Positions 1 through 11,014 of a stretch of DNA of 64,000 bases are shown piece after piece. The DNA lies in contig JBANSL010000002.1 in the NCBI GenBank assembly GCA_037127255.1, positions 98,424,519-98,488,518 on the forward strand, given 5' to 3'. The number at the start of each line of letters is the position of its first letter. Position 1 is the first letter of the stretch. The DNA is from Persicaria tinctoria (lineage: Eukaryota; Streptophyta; Magnoliopsida; Caryophyllales; Polygonaceae). The notes under the pieces are model-generated. The model had not been told where the DNA came from, made no database searches, and was given only the letters and a program-made list of their open reading frames with translations. Made by a program: the position numbers and the translations under genes.

Positions 1-1836
1 ATGCAGGTTCTTTGGAATGGGGAGGCGTCCGCTGAGTTCAAACCAGAAAGGGGGGTTAGGCAGGGCGACCCGATCTCCCCCTATCTTTTTCTGTTGTGCA
101 TTGAGAGACTCAGCCACTTGATTCAGCATTCGGTTGAGGAAGGCCAATGGCAGCCGATTCATCTATCCAGAAATGGGCCTCCTATATCTCACGTGCTCTT
201 CGCCGACGACATCATTCTTTGTGCGGAAGCTTCTGAGAGGCAGATGAAAGCGATTATGGAAGTGCTCGATGTGTTCTGCAAAGCGTCTGGCCAGAGAATC
301 AGCAAAACGAAATCGAAGATCTTTGTCTCCGCCAATGTCTCTGTGGATTTGAGAGGTAAACTTGAACGGATCAGCGGCATTGGGGTCACCAAGAATCTTG
401 GCAACTATCTTGGGATGCCTATGCTGCATGAGCGGGTCTCAAAGGAGCAGTTCAGACCCCTTCTTGACAAGATGAATGGTCGGCTGGCTGGTTGGAAAAG
501 CAAGAGTCTCAGTCTAGCGGGTAGGATTACGCTTACGAAGTCTGTGCTCTCTGCGATTCCGAACTATGCTATGTCGGCTATGCTTCTCCCTAACTCAGTC
601 ATCAGTGATATTGAGAAAATTTGTAGAAAATTCATTTGGGGCGATTATGGCGGGACTCGCAAGATGCATATGATTGCCTGGAAGGACTTATGCAAGCCTA
701 AGGAGAATGGAGGGCTTGGCATCCGGAATCTTACGAGCATGAACTTGGCGCTGGTGGGGAAGTTGGCTTGGCGAACTCTCACCGAGGACAAATCGCTTTG
801 GGTTGAGGCGCTCCGTTCGAAATACGTCCGTGATGATAGGGTTATCATGAATGGTGCCTCCCATGTTTGGAGAAGCATTCGTACGGCTGCTGCTGAGGTG
901 CTCAGGAAAGGGCTCAAATGGTCTATTGGGGATGGCGAAAGTGTGCGATTCTGGACGGATAGGTGGGCTGCTAATACCCCTCTTTTGTGGGAAGCCGGGG
1001 CTGTTGTGCAGCAGGAGGAGATGAACTGGGTGGTGGCTGAGTATTGGGATAAGGATGGGCACTGGAATTGGAATCTCCTTGAGGGCAAGCTGTCCGACTG
1101 CACTCGGCTGCAGCTTGATAGTATCGACGTCCGAGAGGGTGAAGGTGCTGACGAGGTGTGCTGGGCTGCGTCGGACACAGGGGAGTATAGCGTGAGCTCT
1201 GCGTACAACATGCTGCAAGGGCATGGGGAGGGTGCGAATGTGGATGCGGGCATCTTCGGAATCATTTGGAGGCTGTTGGTTCATGAAAGAGTTAGGGTAT
1301 TCATATGGAGGTGTATTCTGGGGGCCATCCTCACTAATGCCGAACGGTGCAGACGCCATCTGGCCACCTGTGCGGACTGCAGCAGCTGTAGTGGGCAGGA
1401 AGAGAGCCTCATCCACCTGTTTAGAGACTGTAGTAAGGCCAAGGAGGTGTGGGTGAAGCTTGCGGCCCACCGTTTCGATTCAGATTTTTACAGAGGTTCT
1501 TTCGCCACGTGGATAAGAGGTAATATCTCCAATACGGCTAAATTCAATAATATGTGTTTGTGGAGAGATATCTTTGCAGGTACTTTGTGGTGGTTATGGA
1601 AGTGGCGAAACGAAAGAGTCTTCAACGGGAAAGAGAATCCTGCGCCCAAGGACAAGCGTATCATCAACCTGGTCACGGACTACAAGCTGAGTTGGACGAA
1701 GTGCAGAAAGAAGGAGGAGACGAGGGAGAGGAAGGTTGTCAAAATAGCTTGGGAAAAGCCGCAGGAAGGATGGGTCAAGGTGAACACAGACGGAGCGGTG
1801 CGAAGAGATGACGATCGGTGCTTGTACGGTCCCTAA
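1..1836 (+). pseudogene. L1-type LINE ORF2 fragment: reverse transcriptase, zf-RVT and start of RNase H
   Basis: The frame is open at the window edge, so the N-terminal endonuclease and first RT blocks lie outside. Visible in order are the RT block GVRQGDPISPYLF, the catalytic FADD near residue 68, a long thumb region with the plant LINE signature LAGRITLTKSVLSAIP, the zf-RVT domain with a Cys/His cluster near residues 455-485, and the beginning of a plant-type RNase H (VNTDGAV near residue 595). In the family this polyprotein copies the element RNA at the nicked target. The frame ends a few residues after VNTDGAV. From about 1823 the sequence continues in another frame with the later RNase H residues PKAELWGVYQ, so roughly 25-30 residues of the RNase H core have been lost with a frame change. 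The gene is then cut at 1861 by the solo LTR and resumes at 4552. Confidence 0.93.
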
Positions 1837-1861
1837 AGCGGAATTGTGGGGAGTGTACCAA

Positions 1862-4546
1862 TGTAACACCCCTTCTTAGAACACTGAAGAGATGTTGCAG
1901 CGCCAGCAATTACTCGGACTTTAATGTCCTTGTAACCGCCTTAGGCTTATAGGGACATGCAACCATGCTCCCATAAACAAGATGATATAAAGTAAATTAT
2001 AATAGATATGAAATTAGCGGAAGACTTAAATAAAAATCAATCATCTAAAATAAAGTAACCCAAAGTAACGGGTCCAATCTTAATATTTAAGTAGTTTAAA
2101 TAATAGCAGCGGAAATATCGTTAAAAGAGTTACAGCGGAAATAATAAACTTTAATACAATAAATTTTAGGAATTTATACCTTAAAACAAAACTTGAACAA
2201 AATATTAGACTTCTTTATTCTTCGGCGCCTCAAGACCGTTTACCTAAACCTGCGGATTAGTGGCTGAGGTATAGTATGCAAACCAGGGACCCCAACCGTC
2301 CAAGGGAAGAAAAATAGGACGGTTAGTCTTTTTACGACTAGCAAATGGCAGAAAGTAAAATGTCCAAGACTCCGTCTATCACCCATTGACCATAAAAGGG
2401 TATTGGTGATTGTAGACTAAAATATAAATTAGGAGTAAATATTTATGTGGAACCTGACTCGTTTGACTAAATTAAAGTAGAATAAAATAACAGGATGATC
2501 CAAAAGGACCGAGTGTTTGAATGGGATGCGGATCCGAAGATCCTAAGGAATCATATTCCGAGTACGGAAAGAATATGATATGACGTCACTGAAAATGGGT
2601 CACCTATTTATAAAATAATGTACAGCACGCTAATAATAATACAACTATACACAAAGTTATCATTTAGTTAGGACAAGTGATACCGGTCTCGGCCGCATAT
2701 AACGGGCAGACGACCTACTACCCTTAGGTAGTGTACCCATTCGAGAGATTTGCAATTTCGAAGGGCCATCTCATGAGACGTTTATAGAGCAAGGTATACT
2801 CAACCTTGACCTGACTTTACCATTTTCCATTTATTTAATACAACTCAACAATAATAATACTGCAATAGTAATACACAATAACATTAATTCACAATTTCAT
2901 CCTAGGTGACCACAAAAGGCATGTTGTGCACTTTAAAACTATATAAGGTGCACGAAATAATATCACTGACAAGCATGGATATTCAAAACCAATAATATTC
3001 CATACTTAACTAGCATGAAGGAAACAAAATGAACAAATCATGCTTTGAGGAAGTTCGGGCATTTAATATAATTTTCTCAAATAACGGGATCAAATTATAG
3101 TTACCCGAGTTGTCATGCTATGTGAGATTAAGGTGTTGATAAATATCAACAAACTGATCTAACTTGCATATTTATCATGAACTAATAGCATGGAATTTAT
3201 AAATAACACAAAGAACAATAATTGCAAAAGGCACGAAATTGCAGAAATGCACTAATTGGACCAAACCACTTGCCTTAACTCGATGAAATGGTTCAACGAG
3301 GCTGAGTATAATAATTTGATATGCTACCTGAGATTTTACAGATTTATGCAAGGGTGTTAGTAACTTTTCATAAATTACGGAAACGGCCCCATAACTTTTA
3401 AAAAGTGAAAACTTACCCTTGATTTCTTCCGAAAGAAACCTAAATCTGAAACCAAGCAATCTCAGGAGCCTAAATGAATTCCAACTGATTCAAGATGACA
3501 TAAAGATTAGTGTAAGGTCGTCGGCTCAATCAAAACTCGAGAAAACGCGAGGAACGGAGCGGATCTTACCCAATCGGGACTCGAAAACGTCCAAGTTTCG
3601 AGTTGACAATCCCTTGGTATGGTATGGATCTGTAAAGGAAGGATTTTTATGAGTCAACAGCCCTTGGATTGAAGGAAATAAAGAAAAACGTACATGAACC
3701 ACGTTTTTTTCTGCACAGAGACAAAACTGCTCACCAGTCAACTTTGGGGCTGTAGTGTGAGCGCCTTGAAATGTTTCTGAGCAAGGGAAAAGTTGGGGTC
3801 GATAGTCAGTGATGCAGCGAGCACGGAAATGTTGAATTCGGAGGCGTCGGAGCACTATGTTGGCGGTGGAAAGGCCTGACAGGGGGACTGTCGAACACAA
3901 TTCTGCAGAAAGTCCCGACGGCGATTTCGGCCACTTCCCGACGAGCTGCTGTCTCGGGACGTTCAAGGTCGTCTCCTGAGTGTTGGAGGAGACCAGTGGT
4001 TGTGGTCGTGGGCTCTGGTGTCGCCGGAATCGTGATCGAGCACGATCGGAACGAACGGAGATCGTGTGTGTCGATGGGTTCTTTGGGCTGATGAAGAGGA
4101 TGACTGAGAGAGCATTAGGATGAGCTTAAGAGGTCTAAGGGAAGGTTGCAGCGTGACCTTCATATCTTACAAAATCAAATCCCGTGATTGTCGGATTGTG
4201 TGCTTGCAAATAAGGCAAGAAGATCACTTGTGTATACGTTTCCGAAAGGAAATGATTTTTGAAAAAATGAATCTGGGCGCCTGTAGCTTGCGGGAGAAGG
4301 AGAGATTGAGGTGGGCTGCGGTTGATGTGGGCCAGCTTGCTTCGGGTTTGGTCACAAAGACAGGTAATAGTGTATACAATTATATTAATGTGTTTGTGTC
4401 GTATAGTTATTCTAAAACTTTATATTAGGTATTTTATGTACATTAATAAAATTTAAATTTAATTTATTTTACCAAATTTAATATAAAGATGATTTATTTA
4501 TTTTTCATTAAAACTGAAATACTCAGAAATATTTTGGGGTATTTCA
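1862..4546 (+). mobile_element. solo LTR (probably Ty3/gypsy-type, 2,685 bp) inserted in the LINE RNase H
   Basis: The unit begins TGTAACACCCC and ends GGGGTATTTCA; these termini are imperfect inverted repeats with canonical TG...CA ends. It is flanked by the 5-bp direct repeat ACCAA at 1857-1861 and 4547-4551. No gag, protease, integrase or RT similarity is visible inside, and I see no second internal LTR copy, so this is best read as a solo LTR left by LTR-LTR recombination. Long LTRs starting TGTAAC are common in plant gypsy chromoviruses (family knowledge). The interior holds only short open stretches. Orientation is not certain. A short non-autonomous element would be the alternative. 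Confidence 0.8.
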
Positions 4547-4551
4547 ACCAA

Positions 4552-4957
4552 GGGCTCAAGTTGGCCTGGGAGAGTGGCTACAGACATGTGAGTTTGGAAA
4601 CGGACTCACAAGTCATCACCACTCTCCTTCGGAAACATGTACCCCGAGGGCATCCGCTTGCCAGCCTTGTCATGAAGTGTCAAGGCTTAATTAGGAGAGA
4701 CTGGGACGTCCAGTTTCGTCATGTGTTCCGTGAAGCCAATGGTGTAGCGGACAAGCTTGCTAGTTTAGCTTTCTTTAATAACATTGGTTTTTATGTATTG
4801 TTTGACCCGCCTGAGGGTGTTTTAACTCTTCTGCATCATGATGTTAGGGGTCGGGCTATCCCCCGCTTGCTGACTACTTAGCCCTTTTCAAGTTTTAATA
4901 AAAGCGCGTCTAGATGCGCGGAGGGCTCCGTCTCTCCTTTTCACCAAAAAAAAGAAA
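4552..4957 (+). pseudogene. 3' end of the same LINE: RNase H C-terminus, 3' UTR and A-rich tail
   Basis: Directly after the second TSD copy, the reading frame resumes as QGLKLAWESGYRHVSLETDS, the RNase H segment expected after PKAELWGVYQ at 1825-1861. It runs through the last acidic/His region (REANGVADKLASLA) to a stop at 4879-4881. The short 3' UTR contains AATAAA-like sequence, and a run of A residues at about 4946-4953 marks the likely element 3' end. The two halves join in register once the inserted LTR and one TSD copy are set aside, which proves the insertion is later than the LINE. Confidence 0.85.
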
Positions 4958-4987
4958 ACTGTTCTTTTCCTCCATCCTAAACCAAAT

Positions 4988-4999
4988 GCTCTGATACCA
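4988..4999 (-). other. primer-binding site (initiator tRNA-Met type) of a minus-strand LTR element
   Basis: On the minus strand the sequence reads TGGTATCAGAGC, the standard plant PBS complementary to initiator tRNA-Met. It lies three bases beyond the end of the LTR at 5003. Only about 30 bp of internal region survive before the LINE tail begins at about 4957, so the rest of that element is gone. Confidence 0.75.
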
Positions 5000-5002
5000 G
5001 TC

Positions 5003-5644
5003 TGTTGTGTCGGGATGGACAAGAACTGTAAACCAGAGAGCCAAACTCAAGCAACCCAAACCAACAATCAGACACAAACAGAAGATAAATTAACCAAGCA
5101 CAAAGAACACCAGATTTATGTGGAAAACCCCAAAACGGGGAAAAAACCACGGAAGCCAGAAACTTCCCCTATCAACAATAACAAGTGGGTACAATCTTCC
5201 CTAGACAAAGCTAGAGGCATACAACATCATCAAGCATCAACAACTTGGCCAAATCTCCAAATTTCATCACCCAATTGGTGGAAATCAACAAAACCCAAAA
5301 GAGGACACTAGCAAAGGGGATATGAGATTGGAGGCTCAAAACGACGATCCAACCATACAAAATCAAGTCTATGATGAGGTGAACAACATACCAGAAAATC
5401 GTCCCAATCGGAGGTTCTTTGGTCGTCGATCGAGGCACTTCAAATTGGGCTGAACAAGGGCATACGAAAATTCTTCTCCAAGATCTCTCTTTTCTCCCTT
5501 TCTCACTTTTTGTTTTCTCTCTTACTTTCCCAAATGGAAAGACATCCCCTTTTATAAAGGAGGTAGAGTAAAACTTCACATGGTAAAAACCATATGGTAA
5601 ATAGTCCATTGAACTCTTCTCCCGTATAGGAGGGAAACACAACA
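5003..5644 (-). mobile_element. single LTR (642 bp) of a truncated LTR retrotransposon
   Basis: Read on the minus strand the unit starts TGTTGTGT and ends ACACAACA, a perfect 8-bp terminal inverted repeat with TG...CA ends. The PBS follows its 3' end. A TATA-like element (TTATAAAAG on the minus strand, about 5550-5558) sits where the U3 promoter should be. A minus-strand open stretch of 144 codons crosses it but has no recognisable domain and is read as chance. The left side is truncated, so no TSD can be checked. Confidence 0.65.
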
Positions 5645-5655
5645 TAAATGAATAA

Positions 5656-5752
5656 GCTTGACCAAGACTATTGAGGTGAAGTTGTATATATGCTCGGCTA
5701 AGACTATTGAGGTTAAATCATATGCTCAGCCAAAACTACCGAGGTTAATTAA
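5656..5752 (+). repeat. short 32-bp-period repeat, CTCGGC...GAGGTT units
   Basis: About three units share the pattern GCTCGGCT, spacer, ATTGAGGTTAA. The last two are exactly 32 bp apart. Each unit contains a CTC...GAG dyad. The same 32-bp period and core recur around the LARD at 41045-41151 and 52855-53058. Confidence 0.6.
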
Positions 5753-6899
5753 TTAATTAATTGTAAGCAATGATCGAAAAAGAAAGAAATACCTGAAATC
5801 AGAATTAGCTAGGTCTTCTTAAGAGGAAGTGTTTTTGGGATTTGGCTCCCCTCAGTACTGTAGGGTGAAGTTCAAAGAATCCTAACCATCAAAAAATGGA
5901 TGGGTGGTAAAGATTGTCCCCTCCTTTGGGGCCCACCCCAGGCTAATTAATTTTTTCTTTTCTTAAAATTAAAATTTGTGAGGGAAAAACAAACTTTATG
6001 GTGCAGTACTGCACCGAAATCAAACCCGTGTTTTTGAGTGTGTATACCTAAGAGGAGGCGCGAGAAGATCTTGCGCGCTGCATCTGGATGTAATCTACAA
6101 AACAAGGAGAATTGATGAGGCCACGAGAAGTTCTTCAAGAGCCTCTCCACAGAGGAGAAGACTCTGTATACTCATGAATTGCTACTGCAATGTGAAATAG
6201 GCGGACGAAACATTTAAGCTTGTCGAATAAATGGAGAAGATGAACTACATGCCATCTTTGACCTTCAGGAACCTCATAACCTAGGTCTAAAAAATGGAGA
6301 GCCATAATAATTAAGTGTACGAATTAGTCGAGGAGATGAGGAAGATATATAACCTTTGGGTTTGGTTCATATTTTTTTATAAAACGGAGCGGTTTACAAT
6401 TGACATGTCTAGTGCATATGTTTTAACCCAGATCTATCTGAGACCCATTTTGTCCAAATCCGACTTGAATCACTCGATTGACAGGTCTAGTGCCTATGTT
6501 TTAAATTTTAACATAATTGCAGTTAATATTCTCCCGTAAAAAAATGACGCTGATAAAATAATTTGATAATTATAATTTATATTAAATTAAATTAGATAGA
6601 AGTAATAATTTTATCTTATTGCATGTAATTAGATGTATGCAATATCCTATAAAAAAAATATTAAATATTATATAAGGAAATGCTATATAAATGTAATATC
6701 TAATTGGTATTTTTATCTATTATTCACATTGGAATTCATAAAAAGATGCAGTATCTAATTGAAATACTTATCTAGTTGCCATATACTCCTATATAGAAAG
6801 ATACAATCTATATACCTTCTTAATTTCATATACCTTGTGCTGAGGTGGCATCGTATCCGCACTTTCCGGCCTCTCGGCCAATCAAATTTTTTTTTTTAT
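5753..6899. other. intergenic, AT-rich, no gene seen
   Basis: Both strands were read. There are only short open stretches with no recognisable domain. Two loosely similar segments with GACATGTCTAGTGC and GACAGGTCTAGTGC occur at about 6400 and 6480. No element boundary could be defined. Confidence 0.5.
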
Positions 6900-8332
6900 T
6901 CTTATTTTTTTATTGGTTAACTCTGGCAGGAGGGTGAATGTTAGGGTTCCAACTTCGCCCCCTTCGTTCTCGCCGCTCCGTATTTTCGCGAGGAGACAAC
7001 ATTCCGTTCCCACTTGCCTCTTCCTCCTCCGCCTCTCCCTATTCCGACGGCCAATGTTATACCGCGCTTCAGTCGTTCTTCTTCCTCTTATTCTTCTCCG
7101 TCGTTCTCGCTGATCTTCAATTTCATTAAAATTAGTTTCCCCCTTTTGTTTCCAGGTTTGGCTATGGAGATCCACTGGTTCGCCGATGCTCATACCTCTA
7201 AATTCGACTTCAAGCTGGAGAGAAGACGTTGCCTACCGTTTCCAAAGGGCGCGGCTGCTCCGTCGTTTCCTCATCTCGAGGTTCTACCGCCTCCCCTTCT
7301 CCATTTTCTCCGTTTTTTTGGCTCAATTTAATCGATTCTTGCCTTTTTGTTTCAGGTTTCCAAATCGCCTACCGCTGATTTGACGTTTTGAGGTTCGTCT
7401 ACGCTTGATTGGGTTGAGTTTGGCTTGCATCTCTTCCCCGCTGATCGATTTCTGATGTTTTTAGGGCTTCGATTGGATGACGATGGCGATGGAGATGGTG
7501 GCTTCCTTCTCCTCCTTCCCCTCGCTGATCGATTTCAGATTCTCTATGGCTTCCCTTCGATTGGGCGATGGAGATGGGAGATGGACGATTCCGGTCTGTT
7601 TGATCTCCAGGTAACCCTTATATCCCTTCCCAGAAAGAAGTAGCATTCCCTTGATTTGGGTACATTTTTTCCCCTTATATCTCTTATATGTCTACTCCTA
7701 TGCCTCACAATGTTGAATCTTTATACAATTCCGCTCTTAATTGCACCGCTCTGCAATTGCTTTGCACACGAATTGTCAAGGTTTCTTTCACTCTCCCTCT
7801 AACTCCCACTCTCTTTCAATGTTTTTCTCTACGGAATTTTTGGGTTTCTTATCAGATCTGACTGATATCAATAAGCCAAATTGATGAAAGTTCCATAGAA
7901 CTTCTGTAGATGGTATCTTCATATGTCCTTCTCTGCGGATTTTTGGGTTTCGTGAGTTGCTTTGGGGATTTGATTGGATTAAAATTTTGAATTCAGGGTT
8001 AGAGATTAAAATTTTAGATTTAGGATTTAATGTCTTATTTTTGTTGATTACAATTTCGGATTTAGGGTTACAAATTGGAAATAGAAGCAATGATTTCTGA
8101 TTTAGGGTTACATACTATAAATAATAGATGGATACAACAGTAAGGTAACATCATTTCACAAATGAATGTGAGCTTGAAGATATACATTCTTCATATGACA
8201 TGATGTATTAAGTTCGGTGCTTAGCTCTTGGAAGAATGCTTCAGGGTTGTGATTTGCTCTCTTCATAGACGTTTGATTCTTGATTCTTTTAGACTTCATT
8301 TAGACTTCGTGGTTGGGTTTTTGTTCAGTTCA
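6900..8332 (+). other. pyrimidine-rich gene-fragment region, identity unknown
   Basis: The + strand is rich in CT stretches and has several short open segments separated by plausible GT/AG sites (for example AG at 7156 and 7355). It looks like the 5' end of a plant gene with leader introns. I could not assign any segment to a protein family. It lies just upstream of the MED16 exons and may belong to the same captured or decayed block. Confidence 0.3.
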
Positions 8333-8722
8333 TTGAATGGTTGCTTCCTTCATGTCTCAGAGCACTGTTGATTGGGAATTTCCATGGAAGAGTAACCATT
8401 TGGACTCAGCCCTCTCAGGTCAGCTGGTTGTGTTTAGATCTGTCAGTCACTTGCATTTATTTTTTGAACTGTTTTTACTATCACTTCTTTCTTTCTTTTT
8501 TTAGTTTCTTAGGTTCTGTATCACTTGGTCTGTCAGGATTACCAGCAATTGTATGATTGTTCTTATTGCGATCTGTTGAGAGCTTTTAACTTTGAACTTC
8601 TTCAGGGACTTGCTAATGTTGTACGAGACGTCGAGACATTTTTCTTTTCCAAAAGGAACATGAATGGCGCCAGGATACTACATTCATTACAAACGAGCTA
8701 TCCGGTGTGTCGCCGGTATTGA
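8333..8722 (+). pseudogene. MED16: Mediator subunit 16 (SFR6) gene fragment, two adjacent exons
   Basis: Exon-like segment 1 (to 8418) reads LLPSCLRALLIGNFHGRVTIWTQ followed by PSQ and a GT donor at 8419. Segment 2 starts after the CAG acceptor at 8603-8605 and reads GLANVVRD, then after a frame change KEHEWRQDTTFITNELSGVSP. Joined in phase, these match the WD40-region sequence of plant MED16, where NFHGRVTIWTQPS is followed by G-ANLVRD and then EHEWRQD (from memory of the family). MED16 is a nuclear tail subunit of Mediator linked to cold and defence transcription. Here a frame change inside the second exon and the lack of recognisable MED16 exons further downstream show it is a fragment, not a gene. 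Confidence 0.68.
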
Positions 8723-10800
8723 TTTCTTTTGTTGCTTTGTGTCATTGCCTCCCATTTATCATTTTCCATATAAATGAGTTTATCATTTGGCTACCTTATT
8801 TGTGTAGCTCTTCCCAAATGTTGCTCCATGGACCACTGAGAATTTCCTTGCTCTGTGTACTGATATGTTTTCCATCGAACTTGCAATCTGTAGTTTGCTT
8901 TTGTTATTCCCTTATAGACACCCTTATCTTACTCAGACAGAGATGAGGATCCGAGAAAGATCTGCGTTTTCTTTCATCTACATGATAATGTCCTCTTTAA
9001 TAATCTGTATGAACTTGAAAATATGCTTCTGGTTATCCTTTTATGGTGATATCTTTGAAACTTTCAGGCTGTTTCTGCCATTGTTGTTCATAGGCATTTT
9101 CATTCATTGTAGACTTCTATATAGCATATATTGATGAGTAACCAAATACTTAATTATGTTGTGTTCTATAAATAGAAATTTAAATTTAAACTCTATTAGC
9201 AAGGTAATCTGTTCTTTACTTGTATGTAATGCAGCGCATAATTTGTGCAATCGTAGAGCTTGAAAGTGTTAGACAACCCTTTGCTACCACCGCTCCTAAG
9301 AATGGTAAGGATATGGACTAAATGCCCATTCCCTTAGTAGGATGTTTATGTTTATGTGAGTGTCTGAGCTATAACATGTTGAATGATTTATTCAGAGACG
9401 ATGGATTCCAAGATCATGAAATTGAAGGTGATAGGCCGATTCTGTACAAGCCTTTTTTAAATATATATATCTTGGAGCTGTCTATCTCAAGTTGCTTTTA
9501 TAGAATAGGATAGACCATTTCATTTTATTTCCTTTATGCAGAAACAGAGACGAAGAGTTGGTTGTTAGAGCTTTCAAAGGCGGAGCAAAGAAGGCTGCAC
9601 ACAAGTCCACTTTGCCATACTGGAAACGCTATGTATCTGTTAAAGAAAGCCTCCCATCAAGGTTTTTATCTTTCTTGCTGTCCTCCACATCATATATTTG
9701 AGTTCTTTGTGGATCACACTTATCCTTATGCTTAAAAACATAAGAAGGTCAAAACACTAAAAGAAAATTTTGATATGATCAGGTCACGCCTTATTTATTT
9801 TTAAACTCTCTGCGCCAGTTGTATTTTGCAATATTGATGATCAATTCTTTCATAAGCCTATCATTTTATTAATGGACCATATTAGCATACTAATATCCAG
9901 AATGATTCAATAGAAACAACGCTGGAGATGCTCCTTTGAGGAATGAAAAGTTTTGTAACATATCAAGCACATGAGGCTTGACAGTTTTTAATCTTCTATT
10001 GCTTTCAATAAAGGTTCCACCTTAAGACAGTTGGGCTTTATTTACATTTTGCAGGTAGTTTTGGCAGCAAATGACATGCATTCAATTAATGATATAATAT
10101 ATCATGAATTGATTGAGATAATAGCAAAGGTGATGGAAACTTGCTCAAGGTCTCTCTGCATTTTTCTTCTTCTCAATTTGAAAAGGTACCGTTCTGAATT
10201 CCATCTTTTTCCATTTTCCAGTTGAAGGATGAGCATGGGCAGCTCCTTGGTGTTGATTCTTCTGAACTTTTGATTGCTAATTCAGGCAATGACCATCTTT
10301 TTCCATTTTCCAGTTGAAGGATGAGCATGGGCAGCTCCTTGGTGTTGATTCTTCTGAACTTTTGATTGCTAATTCAGGCAATGATTTACCGGTGTGTTTG
10401 ATTGCCGTTCTCAACTTATTTGTTGATCTATGATTTAACTTTCAACTTTTAAAGTGATACTCACACCTCTGATGGTCACTTCATTGACGTGCAATATTTG
10501 TAGGTAATTGATCTGTTCAATAACAATGTTTTTTTTTTCATCCCTTTGTAGTCCTTCATCAACAAATTCATCCCTTTGTATTCATCAATAATTTTTTTCT
10601 CCAGGATTTGCATGGACGAAGCCTACATCACCTCGATATGTGCCTTTTCAAAACACATATGTCGTTCAATAACAATGTTTTTTTTAGACTTTCCAAACAT
10701 TTGTTTATATTGTATTTGGTCATTCCTTATAATAAAAATTTTATATTCTCATTTATTTATTTTTTCCATCGCATAGTATCTATTTATATATATTGTTATT
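8723..10800 (+). other. unidentified exon-like segments downstream of the MED16 fragment
   Basis: Several open segments are bordered by AG and GT. One follows AATGCAG at 9234 (RIICAIVELESVRQPFATTAP). One at about 9541-9661 follows TTTATGCAG and ends before GTTTTT. One at about 10055-10165 follows TTTGCAG. One at 10222-10283 follows TTCCAG (LKDEHGQLLGVDSSELL). I do not recognise the protein or proteins, and the segments may come from more than one gene. No continuous CDS can be supported. Confidence 0.35.
10201..10384 (+). repeat. 92-bp tandem duplication (two copies)
   Basis: Copy 1 is 10201-10292 and copy 2 is 10293-10384; they look identical. The unit contains a polypyrimidine tract, a CAG acceptor and an exon-like segment (LKDEHGQLLGVDSSELL), so the acceptor and exon start have been duplicated together. 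Confidence 0.9.
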
Positions 10801-10804
10801 TATT

Positions 10805-10925
10805 AACTTTGGGCACAAGGAGTCCCGACGACGTCGCTTTGCGTGCCTTGTAGCAGAAAAACCTAAAAAGTTGGCATCTGAATTCTGAACCTTCTTTAGG
10901 CGGGATTGAATTAGCCGGATCGGTT
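10805..10925 (+). repeat. left arm of a long-range inverted repeat (partner 19796-19917)
   Basis: The segment runs from ACTTTGGGCACAAGG through GTCCCGACGACGTCGC to GGCGGGATTGAATTAGCC. It recurs in reverse complement at 19796-19917. It lies upstream of MAM33 copy 1, and its partner lies upstream of minus-strand copy 2, so it is shared 5' flanking sequence of duplicated genes. Confidence 0.8.
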
Positions 10926-11014
10926 TCCCAATTGACATATCTTGCTCTAATTTCCCAATTCTGAAATACACCCGGCGCCGGCCTCTCTCTCTCTCTCTCC
11001 CCTTGGCAATTGAC

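Noticed and set aside
645..1470. Long minus-strand frames (206 and 260 codons) opposite the LINE RT
   Set aside because: Antisense shadows of the real plus-strand RT/zf-RVT frame; no domains.
5211..5645. 144-codon minus-strand frame
   Set aside because: Lies inside the 642-bp LTR across its promoter-like region; no recognisable domain.
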